Source: Tannerellaceae bacterium (GTDB lineage: Bacteria > Bacteroidota > Bacteroidia > Bacteroidales > Tannerellaceae). From it: 34,708 nucleotides of DNA. The stretch lies in assembly GCA_031274415.1 (NCBI GenBank), contig JAISQD010000027.1, positions 1-34,708 of the forward strand, written 5' to 3'. This document shows positions 17,011 to 24,582 of this stretch, one piece after another. The stretch's first letter is position 1, and each line of letters opens with the position of its first letter. Made by a program: the position numbers and the translations under genes. The notes below the pieces were generated by a model that saw only the letters and a program-made list of their open reading frames with translations, was not told the origin of the DNA and searched no databases.

Positions 17011-18675
17011 ATGGAATTAATAGGAAAAGTAGTAGCAACAGAAAAAAATCCAACAACGATTGACGACTTTTATTTTTGGACAGATAAAAGATGTCAGTTA
17101 AAGCCTTTCGATGTAGTTGTTGTCAAACATATTGAAGAAACAGAAACTTATGGCGTTGTGGAGGAAATCTCACATATAACAGACGCACCAAGCTATTTGG
17201 CCGGATTTATTTCAAGTGACTTTGGTAATGTAGAACATGAGTCTCTTACGGAACGCATAGGAATGAACTATGTAAAATGCCGCGTTGTCGGAAATACAAA
17301 AAACATTTACACACCTGTACTTGACGGCTCGCCTGTTTTGTTGGCAGATGAAGCCCAAATTAAAGAAGCATTGGGTTTGTCAGATATAAAAAATCCATTA
17401 CCTGCCGGATTTATTGAAATGTATGAAGGGGATAACAAGAAAACAATACCGGTACATTTCAATTCGCATTTTCTGATTGGTCCCGAAGGAGCGCATTTGA
17501 ACATTTCGGGTATTTCAGGGTTGGCTTCAAAAACCTCTTATGCTATGTTTCTGATGAAGTCTATTCAAGATACAATCGCAAAATCGAAAGAAGATGAATC
17601 GGTGGCTTTCGTTATGCTGAATGTAAAAGGACGTGATTTATTGGCTATTGACGAGATAAATACAAATAAGGAAGATATTGAAGAAATATTCCCCATATAC
17701 GAAAAATTAAGACTTGAAAAGAAACCTTTTGACAATGTAAAATACTTTTATCCTTATTCAAAGGATATCGCGCCTACGACTTATGCAGCAACCGAAGATG
17801 TAAAGAATCAAATCAAGCGAAAATGTGCTTTTCAATACAAATATGTATTTGAAGAAGACAGAGATAGCATTGATTTGTTATTTGCAAATGTGGATGACCC
17901 AAACGAAACAATGGAGTCCATCGTAAACTATATTGCAACAGGGCAAGGCAAGTTTAATAATATTACATCGTGGGAAGATTTGAAAAAGACCTTGTATGAA
18001 CAAACACAATCAGGTAATAAAGATAGCAGCGGGAAGGAAATAACTGTATTGAGCTGGCGTAAATTTTACCGCTTATTCAATAAATCGTACGAGAAAAACA
18101 AATCCCTATTTGCAAATCGTTGTTGTGAACAGCACGAAGTCCGCTTAAAAGAGCAGATTCAAAACATAAAAAAGAACGAAATTTTCGTAGTGGATGTTGC
18201 TAAACTGGATGAAGAAACTCAAGGTTTTGTTTTTGGGGATGTAATGAGGGCTATTTATGATTTGAAATTAGGAACTACCGACCGACCAGAAAGAGAAATA
18301 CCCTCAAAAGTTATCATCTTTATTGACGAATTGAATAAATATGCTTCAAGTGAGATACCGAAAAATTCCCCTATTCTGAAACAGTTACTTGATATAACCG
18401 AAAGGGGACGTTCGTTAGGTATCATTCTATTCGGAGCAGAACAATTCATCAGCGATTTACACAAGCGGGTAAAAGGAAACTGTGCAACGTTAGCATACGG
18501 ACGCACAAATGTAATTGAAATCTCAAAGGGCGATTTTCAATTTGTTCCGCCTGTATATAAATCAATGCTTACTCGCTTGAAACAAGGGGAATATATTTTA
18601 CAGAATCCGGTATTCCGCTCTCTGTTGAATATCAAGTTTCCCAAACCCATATATAAACAATTTAAAAACGGTTAA
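17011..18675 (+). CDS. HerA-like HAS-barrel ATPase/translocase with atypical P-loop
   Basis: HerA is a hexameric FtsK/HerA-type DNA pump that partners NurA. This 554-residue protein starts with a HAS-barrel-like beta domain (about 1-100, IGKVVATEKNPTTIDDFYFW). The ATPase domain has a Walker A region NISGISGLASKTS at 164-176, in which the usual GxxGxGK[ST] is replaced by GxxGxxSKT, one residue longer and without the penultimate Gly. Walker B is textbook (KVIIFIDELNKYA, about 433-445). A conserved C-terminal segment follows (FGAEQFISDLHKRVKGNC, then a probable sensor/arginine region AYGRTNVIEI near 495-504). It lies 3 bases after the nuclease gene and 3 bases before the AAA ATPase. Whether the P-loop is active is uncertain, but the Lys-Thr pair is kept. 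Confidence 0.82.
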   Translation: MELIGKVVATEKNPTTIDDFYFWTDKRCQLKPFDVVVVKHIEETETYGVVEEISHITDAPSYLAGFISSDFGNVEHESLTERIGMNYVKCRVVGNTKNIYTPVLDGSPVLLADEAQIKEALGLSDIKNPLPAGFIEMYEGDNKKTIPVHFNSHFLIGPEGAHLNISGISGLASKTSYAMFLMKSIQDTIAKSKEDESVAFVMLNVKGRDLLAIDEINTNKEDIEEIFPIYEKLRLEKKPFDNVKYFYPYSKDIAPTTYAATEDVKNQIKRKCAFQYKYVFEEDRDSIDLLFANVDDPNETMESIVNYIATGQGKFNNITSWEDLKKTLYEQTQSGNKDSSGKEITVLSWRKFYRLFNKSYEKNKSLFANRCCEQHEVRLKEQIQNIKKNEIFVVDVAKLDEETQGFVFGDVMRAIYDLKLGTTDRPEREIPSKVIIFIDELNKYASSEIPKNSPILKQLLDITERGRSLGIILFGAEQFISDLHKRVKGNCATLAYGRTNVIEISKGDFQFVPPVYKSMLTRLKQGEYILQNPVFRSLLNIKFPKPIYKQFKNG

Positions 18676-18678
18676 AAT

Positions 18679-20064
18679 ATGAAACTCTCAATCGATAATT
18701 TTAAAACAATCAAGGAATTAAAAGACTTTACTTTTAATTCTATCAATGTTATTTCCGGTGTAAACAGCAGCGGAAAAACCTCGTTTATTCAATTTCTTCT
18801 ATTGCTTAAACAGACCATAGAAGTGCAATCCGCAAATTCACATTTAGTATTCGATGGGAACTGGATAAAGTTAGGTTGTTGTAAAAATGTTATATATCAA
18901 AAGAATGTCAATAATCTAATTAGTTTTGAATTATCGTTTGACGGCAATGACATTGACGGCTATTTTCAACCGGTCTATGGAATTGAAAAAATATTTGCCA
19001 AAATAGATTATTTAATAAAAAATGAGGAATGTTGTCTTTCAAAGATTCGTTTCTCATATAAAACGCCTCAACAACCAAGAAAGGAACATTTCATTAGTTT
19101 TTCTAGTAATAACGAATTGTTTAAGTTGGAAACAGACACCGCATTGTTTGGGAAAGAGTTTATGGAATTAATTGGAAAGGAAGGGAACCTCAACCTGACA
19201 TCTTTTATGCCATCAACTTTTTCCACGGACATAGATAATCCTGATTATCCTGAATTAGATAAAAATCCGAACAAAAGAATTACTATTGAAACAAAAACAA
19301 AAGAGATTCAAACCATTATATCAAATTTTTTTGAAAATATATCGTATATTGGTCCTTTGAGGGCCGAGCCAAGTGATTGGTATCAAGCTGTGAGAAACAA
19401 GTACATAGGAAATAAGGGCGAATATGCTGCTCAATTTCTTGAAGAAGAATCTGGGAAGGCTGTTGATTTTTATCAAATCTTAAATGATGGTAGCATTGGA
19501 CACAAACAAACGATGGCATTGAGTAAGGCTGTTAAATATTGGATATGCGACATTTTTAATCTATCCAAGGATATTCGAGCAGAAAAGGATAATGATAGAT
19601 ATGTTGTCAAAGTTATAAATCACTACGGAGTAGAATCAACCATTCGACAAGTTGGATTTGGAATAAGCCAAGTTTTACCGATTATCGTTGAGGGATTAAG
19701 AATGGATAAAAACGGTTTATTAATTCTTGAACAACCGGAAATACATTTACATCCAAAGGTACAAAGCCTTCTGTTTGACTTCATTTATTCAATGTCCCTG
19801 ACAGGAAAGCAATTCCTAATAGAAACACACAGTGACCATTTTATTACGCGAATGAGAAGACGAATTGCAGAAAGCAACAGCGATTTATACAAAAATGTAA
19901 ATATGGTTTTCGTAGAACAACGAGAAGCAGAACATCTTTTCCGCAAATTGGATTTAAGCGATATGGGTACTTTCTCATATTTTCCTGATGATTTCGTGGA
20001 ACAGTCGGATGATTATGACGCTATCATTATGGCTCAAGCCAATAAATCATTAACAAAGAATTGA
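18679..20064 (+). CDS. AAA ATPase (DUF3696-like, ABC/SMC-type fold)
   Basis: This 461-residue ATPase begins MKLSIDNFKTIKELKDF, with Walker A GVNSSGKT at 27-34. Near the C terminus come the signature-like FGISQVLPIIVEGLRM (about 331-346), Walker B with switch LLILEQPEIHLHP (about 351-363) and the H-loop LIETHSDHFITRMRRRIAE (about 380-398). The tail GTFSYFPDDFVEQSDDY recalls the DUF3696 family. It has no TOPRIM nuclease domain, which separates it from OLD/GajA proteins, and no long coiled coil, which separates it from Rad50. In such families the ATPase often gates or senses for a neighbouring effector. The partner is likely the next gene, whose ATG is 2 bases after this stop. Confidence 0.8.
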   Translation: MKLSIDNFKTIKELKDFTFNSINVISGVNSSGKTSFIQFLLLLKQTIEVQSANSHLVFDGNWIKLGCCKNVIYQKNVNNLISFELSFDGNDIDGYFQPVYGIEKIFAKIDYLIKNEECCLSKIRFSYKTPQQPRKEHFISFSSNNELFKLETDTALFGKEFMELIGKEGNLNLTSFMPSTFSTDIDNPDYPELDKNPNKRITIETKTKEIQTIISNFFENISYIGPLRAEPSDWYQAVRNKYIGNKGEYAAQFLEEESGKAVDFYQILNDGSIGHKQTMALSKAVKYWICDIFNLSKDIRAEKDNDRYVVKVINHYGVESTIRQVGFGISQVLPIIVEGLRMDKNGLLILEQPEIHLHPKVQSLLFDFIYSMSLTGKQFLIETHSDHFITRMRRRIAESNSDLYKNVNMVFVEQREAEHLFRKLDLSDMGTFSYFPDDFVEQSDDYDAIIMAQANKSLTKN

Positions 20065-20066
20065 TT

Positions 20067-20885
20067 ATGGAAGCTAAAGTGGTTTTGGACTTTTCCTCTG
20101 TCGTATGGAATGAAAATCATTTCCAAGATGACGCGGCATTACATTATAAACTTGCAAGCGAAGTCGTAATGTTTATCCAAGCATTTGAGAGTTGTAATAA
20201 TCTAAAATTCATCGCACGGACGGAATTATTGAAAAATGTTATGGGGTTGTTTCCATATAACATTACCAATCGCCCTGATTTATCTGATTTCAAAAGACGT
20301 GCACAGCATTTTTTATCTAATAGATTTAGTGATTTTGTTTCATACGATAAAGATGATGATTCTACAATCAATAGTATTCCAAATATTTACTATAACTACT
20401 TTAGTGATGCGTTAAAAGTCGAAATAAGTTATTTACTCGCAGAAATACACAATTCTGCAAATAACTATATTTTCTGTACATTCAGCACTCGTTGGCAAAA
20501 CAACGATAATCTTAAAACGACCAACCATTCAACAAAAGAACATGATACTATTGTTCACAAAAAAGGAAAATATACAATATACGATTTCTACTTGAATAAG
20601 TTCAGAAATATTTTCGAACATAATCCAAAACATGATAAACTAAAGGGTAAGCGAATAGAAAATGGAGCTTGGGTTTATCCTTTAACTTGTTTTGATGGAG
20701 AAGATACATTTTTCCCGCAAAACCTTTTAGATTCAGCAATTCAATATGGTGATGATTTGTATAACTTTGATGATGTAAATCAAACCTTTGTGTGTTTTAA
20801 AAATCATCTTGATAATAAATTTCATGGCTATGACGAAGACATCAAGAATGTTCCACATAAAATCAGGGAGGAATTTCATAAATGA
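20067..20885 (+). CDS. Unrecognised protein of the NurA-HerA island
   Basis: I do not recognise this 272-residue protein. I place the start at the ATG at 20067 (MEAKVVLDFSSVVWNENHF). A TTG at 20061 would add two residues and overlap the upstream stop but is less likely. The sequence opens with a hydrophobic strand carrying an early Asp (KVVLDFSS), superficially like the first strand of PIN or Rossmann-type nucleases, but the further acidic residues needed for PIN are not obvious. Later parts are rich in Tyr, Asn and Asp (NSANNYIFCTFSTRW near 135-149; a C-terminal DSAIQYGDDLYNFDDV). There is no signal peptide or membrane helix. It overlaps the next gene by 4 bases (ATGA), so it is an integral member and probably the partner of the preceding ATPase. 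Confidence 0.7.
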   Translation: MEAKVVLDFSSVVWNENHFQDDAALHYKLASEVVMFIQAFESCNNLKFIARTELLKNVMGLFPYNITNRPDLSDFKRRAQHFLSNRFSDFVSYDKDDDSTINSIPNIYYNYFSDALKVEISYLLAEIHNSANNYIFCTFSTRWQNNDNLKTTNHSTKEHDTIVHKKGKYTIYDFYLNKFRNIFEHNPKHDKLKGKRIENGAWVYPLTCFDGEDTFFPQNLLDSAIQYGDDLYNFDDVNQTFVCFKNHLDNKFHGYDEDIKNVPHKIREEFHK

Positions 20886-22447
20886 GTAATAACACAAGAA
20901 AATTCACACCAGTTATCGGTAAGAACGTGATAGAAAATCTTACTATTGGGATGTACGACGATGCACGTTTCGTCTATCGAGAGTATGTACAGAACGCTGC
21001 CGACCAAATTGATCTTGCCAAAAGAGAAAAACTATATCAATCCGATAATGAAGCCTGTATTTATATTCAGATTGATAAAAATGCGAAAACGGTTATTATT
21101 GAAGATAATGCAACTGGCATAAAATCGCAAGAGGTGCTTCCCCTATTGGGAAATATAGCACAATCAACAAAAAACAAGTACGAGGATAAAGGATTTAGGG
21201 GCATAGGCAGATTAGGTGGATTAGGATATTGTGATAAATTGACTTTTGAAACTTCTTTTTATGGAGAAGAAGCCAAAAGCATAATGATTTGGGATGCCAA
21301 ACTTTTGAAAAAGATTATCAATGATGATAGTGTGAAGATTGATGCAGCAGAATTGATAAGTATAATCACGGATTATTCCTTTCAAAATGAAAATGAGGAA
21401 GAACATTATTTTAAAGTTACAATGGAGGGTGTTGAGAATGAAGAATTGTTAGATGTGGAAAAAGTTCGAGATTATTTGTCAATGGTAGCACCTATCCCTT
21501 TCGCGTCACACTTTACTCATAGATATAAGATATATGAAGAAGCACAGCAAAACAATGTAATATTGGATGAATATAAACTATTACTTAATGGCGAACAATT
21601 ATTCAAGGGATATAAAAATACCATATATGATAACAATAAGGAATTTTGCAAAATTATAGATATTCGATTTTTTGAAGCCTTTTATAAAGATTCATTATTG
21701 TATTGGGGTTGGTATGGCATATCACAAGATATGCACCAAATACCGGATGAAAATAAAGAAAGAGGTATTCGTTTGCGAAAATCCAATATCCAGATAGGAT
21801 TAGAAAACAGGCTTGATGTTTATCATAGAGAAAAGTTAGGGAATCGCTATTTAGTGGGCGAAGTTCATGCAATTAATAAAGAATTAACCCCTAATGCACG
21901 TAGAGATTTTTTTATTGAAAATGAGGAATGTTTTCAACTTGTCAGACTATTACAAGATTTCTTTTGCAAACAGATATATACTATCTATTATGATTTTTCT
22001 AAAAAGAATGCAGCAATTAAAGCAAAGCAAGATTTAGTAGATAAAAGAGAGAAAATTAAAGATAATACCCTTGACACAGAAACTAAAGAAAAATTATCTA
22101 TCGAAATAAAAAAATTAGAAAGAAAAGTACATGATGCCCAAAAAACATTACCACGATTATTGGATAAATATCAAAGCAAAGATGCAGTCTTGCATGATGT
22201 GTTAGAAAAAAGTCTTAAAGATGCTGGATTTGATTTTGACATATTAGATAAGATAGAAAACGCCCCAAATGATAATATCAAACCGGTTGAAATAAAACAC
22301 CCACAAACACATATCATTCAAAAAAAAATCTTATCTCTGCAGGAAACAACACTTTTAAAGAAAGTTTATAGTGTTATTCGGCAAAATTTTATCAGAGAAA
22401 CTGCCGAAGAATTGATACAGAAGATAGAGGAAGAATTGAAGAAATGA
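20882..22447 (+). CDS. Hsp90/GHKL-type ATPase (HtpG-like N-terminal domain)
   Basis: The N-terminal third is a GHKL nucleotide-binding domain: N-box REYVQNAADQID (E34, N38, D41), G1 box IEDNATGI (D75, G79) and lid/G2 box KGFRGIGRLGGLGY (103-116). These are the ATP-contact motifs of Hsp90, MutL and gyrase B. The rest is not classical HtpG. At 521 residues there is a middle domain with ELTPNARRDFFIENEE (about 330-345), then a charged coiled coil (about 375-440, KREKIKDNTLDTETKEKLSIEI), and no HtpG C-terminal dimerisation domain is recognised. Proteins of this shape occur in several defence islands as ATP-driven clamps, which is the inferred role. It overlaps both neighbours by 4 bases (ATGA). 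Confidence 0.8.
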   Translation: MSNNTRKFTPVIGKNVIENLTIGMYDDARFVYREYVQNAADQIDLAKREKLYQSDNEACIYIQIDKNAKTVIIEDNATGIKSQEVLPLLGNIAQSTKNKYEDKGFRGIGRLGGLGYCDKLTFETSFYGEEAKSIMIWDAKLLKKIINDDSVKIDAAELISIITDYSFQNENEEEHYFKVTMEGVENEELLDVEKVRDYLSMVAPIPFASHFTHRYKIYEEAQQNNVILDEYKLLLNGEQLFKGYKNTIYDNNKEFCKIIDIRFFEAFYKDSLLYWGWYGISQDMHQIPDENKERGIRLRKSNIQIGLENRLDVYHREKLGNRYLVGEVHAINKELTPNARRDFFIENEECFQLVRLLQDFFCKQIYTIYYDFSKKNAAIKAKQDLVDKREKIKDNTLDTETKEKLSIEIKKLERKVHDAQKTLPRLLDKYQSKDAVLHDVLEKSLKDAGFDFDILDKIENAPNDNIKPVEIKHPQTHIIQKKILSLQETTLLKKVYSVIRQNFIRETAEELIQKIEEELKK

Positions 22448-24336
22448 GAAATATACTCCTAATTGAGCCTAATTATAAGAATAAATATCCGCCAATCGGC
22501 TTAATGAAGATAGCAACATACCATCGAATCTTAGGTGATAATGTTACTTTCTTCAAAGGCGATTTGAGAGATTTGGTTGTAGAGAATATTACCAACGTTT
22601 GTATCGATACACTAAAAAACAATGACGGCACAATATTCTGGAATGAAAATAAACAATCAATTTTTCAATACATTAAGACAGGACACGAGGATTTTTTAGA
22701 TAAGCTACCGGAATCCAATAATAGAGGATTAGTATTGAAATGCTTAAAAGATTACAAGGATTTTTATCGGAAAAAGAAATATGAGGAACATCCCATATAT
22801 GATAGGGTGTATGTTGCTACTTTATTTACTTTTTACTGGAAAGTAACTATTGATACAATCAATTTCGCAAAAAAACTTGTTAAAGATATTCGAGAATTGA
22901 AAGTTGGAGGCGTTACAGCAACCGTTTTATATGAAGATGTTATAGAAGCAACTGGTATTGTTCCTCACAAAGGTTTATTGGATAAACCCAGCATTTTGGA
23001 TGATAACAAGATTATTATTGATACGTTGCCGTTGGATTATTCCATTTTGGATGAGATTGAATATAAATACCCTGAAAATGATGCCTATTATGGATATATG
23101 ACCAGAGGTTGTATTCGCAAATGCAGTTTCTGCGCTGTTCCAACGATAGAGCCGAAATACTGTGGTTATGTTTCGATTATGGGTAGAATAGAGGAAACGA
23201 AAAAGAAATACGGTGAGAAACGGAATCTTTTGCTCTTGGACAATAACGTATTGGCATCAAAGCAATTTCCTGTAATTATCGAAGAAATTAAAAAAGCCGG
23301 ATTTACAAAGGGGGCTACATACATAGAGCCTAATCAATTTGATATTGCTATTAAGAGTTTGTTGGAAGGTACAAATGATAAAGCGTACATTAAACGTATT
23401 CACAATCTAATCAAAAAGTTATTAAGTCTATTAAAGGGAGAAATGCAACAATCTTTCTATAATTATTTAAAAGACAACAATGTTTTGGAGTTCGACAATA
23501 TTACGAAAGTAAAATTATTGAAAATAGCCCCATACGTTTCAGAATTATATAATAAATATATAAAAAGATACCCTCGCTTTCGTTATGTGGATTTTAATCA
23601 AGGCGTAGATGCAAGATTATTTACGGAAGAAAAGGTTAAATTATTGAGCGAAATTCCTATACGCCCATTACGTATTGCTTTTGACGATATTAAAGAACGG
23701 GAAAAATATGAAAAAGCAATTAGGATGAGTATTGAGGCAGGCATTAAATATTTTTCAAATTACTTGCTTTACAATTTTAATGATAAACCGATTGATTTAT
23801 ATATTCGCCTTAAAATCAATGTGGAATTGTGTGAGGAATATACAAATAAAAATATTAATATCTATTCTTTTCCTATGAAGTTTCACCCGATAACAGGACA
23901 AGATAGATTTAATCGAAATTTTTTGGGCGAACATTGGAATCGTAAATTTCTTCGGGCAATACAAACAATCCTCAATGCGACAAAAGGTAAAATAGGAAAA
24001 GGTAAAAGTTTCTTTTACAAGGCTTTTGGAAATACAGAAGAAGAATTTGAGGAATTGCTTTATATGCCTGAACTATACATACTTTATCGTCTATTCTTTG
24101 AAGAAAAAGGCTATACCAGAATATGGCGGGAAGATTTTAACCGTCTGACAGCAATAGAAAAAGAAGAAGCAAAGAAGATTATCGAAGAAAATCACTTCAC
24201 GGATATTCATTCACTAACAAATAGCAAGAATATCCTGAAAGTGCTAAAACATTATACGATAACAAGAAATGACATAACGAAAAATGAAGCGAGCGAATAC
24301 GTTCTGGATTCGCATAAGATGAATAATGTAGAATAA
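22444..24336 (+). CDS. Radical SAM protein with B12-binding-like N terminus, last gene of the island
   Basis: This 630-residue protein has the [4Fe-4S]-binding motif CxxxCxxC of radical SAM enzymes in TRGCIRKCSFCAV (C223, C227, C230). The N-terminal region starts NILLIEPNYKNKYPPIGLMK and resembles the Rossmann-type cobalamin-binding-like domain of class-B methylthiotransferase-type and B12 radical SAM proteins. The canonical DxHxxG cobalamin motif is not seen, so B12 use is doubtful. After the core, a long C-terminal helical part (about 300-630) contains VDFNQGVDARLFTEEKVKLL (about 383-402), a stretch common in radical SAM barrels of this group. The substrate is unknown; a nucleic-acid or nucleotide modification is an inference from the neighbouring NurA/HerA genes. 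It overlaps the GHKL gene by 4 bases (ATGA). Confidence 0.85.
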   Translation: MRNILLIEPNYKNKYPPIGLMKIATYHRILGDNVTFFKGDLRDLVVENITNVCIDTLKNNDGTIFWNENKQSIFQYIKTGHEDFLDKLPESNNRGLVLKCLKDYKDFYRKKKYEEHPIYDRVYVATLFTFYWKVTIDTINFAKKLVKDIRELKVGGVTATVLYEDVIEATGIVPHKGLLDKPSILDDNKIIIDTLPLDYSILDEIEYKYPENDAYYGYMTRGCIRKCSFCAVPTIEPKYCGYVSIMGRIEETKKKYGEKRNLLLLDNNVLASKQFPVIIEEIKKAGFTKGATYIEPNQFDIAIKSLLEGTNDKAYIKRIHNLIKKLLSLLKGEMQQSFYNYLKDNNVLEFDNITKVKLLKIAPYVSELYNKYIKRYPRFRYVDFNQGVDARLFTEEKVKLLSEIPIRPLRIAFDDIKEREKYEKAIRMSIEAGIKYFSNYLLYNFNDKPIDLYIRLKINVELCEEYTNKNINIYSFPMKFHPITGQDRFNRNFLGEHWNRKFLRAIQTILNATKGKIGKGKSFFYKAFGNTEEEFEELLYMPELYILYRLFFEEKGYTRIWREDFNRLTAIEKEEAKKIIEENHFTDIHSLTNSKNILKVLKHYTITRNDITKNEASEYVLDSHKMNNVE

Positions 24337-24528
24337 AATACAATTCGCTGTTTTATAGTGATTTTCTGCAATAGTCCACAAAATCTGGTAAATTTCAGAC
24401 GATTGTACACCTTCCAGCACAGCGCCATGTATGTTGATAATCAAAAAGATACAAGGTATAATCCATACAAAAAAGGGATATCTTATATTTTATTCCAAAT
24501 TTCAACCGGTTTTTTGATAAATAAAGTA

Positions 24529-24536
24529 TACCTTTG
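24529..24536 (+). promoter_or_regulatory. Bacteroidota -7 box (TACCTTTG) for the SusC operon
   Basis: TACCTTTG lies 46 bases before the first SusC ATG. It is embedded in TATACCTTTGT (24527-24537), identical to the sequence in front of the island. TTTTG at 24512-24516 is nearer than a typical -33 element. The remaining 24337-24582 gap is AT-rich and holds no gene that I recognise. Confidence 0.5.
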
Positions 24537-24582
24537 TCTTTAGATAGTTAGAAATTTATTTTGATCACCCTTAATTTAGACG

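Noticed and set aside
20061..20066. TTG start for the unknown island gene
   Set aside because: The ATG two codons later is the more usual start and adds no loss of conserved sequence.
18679..20885. Septu or Gabija defence system
   Set aside because: The ATPase has no TOPRIM domain (excludes Gabija GajA), and the partner shows no HNH motif (excludes a standard Septu PtuB) and no UvrD-type helicase.
15841..24336. Prophage or integrative element
   Set aside because: No integrase, transposase, capsid or conjugation gene and no tRNA attachment site is visible; only the AT-rich operon itself.
24244..24444. Small minus-strand open frame at the right edge of the island
   Set aside because: It overlaps the end of the radical SAM gene, has no promoter box and no family that I recognise; possibly a relic but not supportable.
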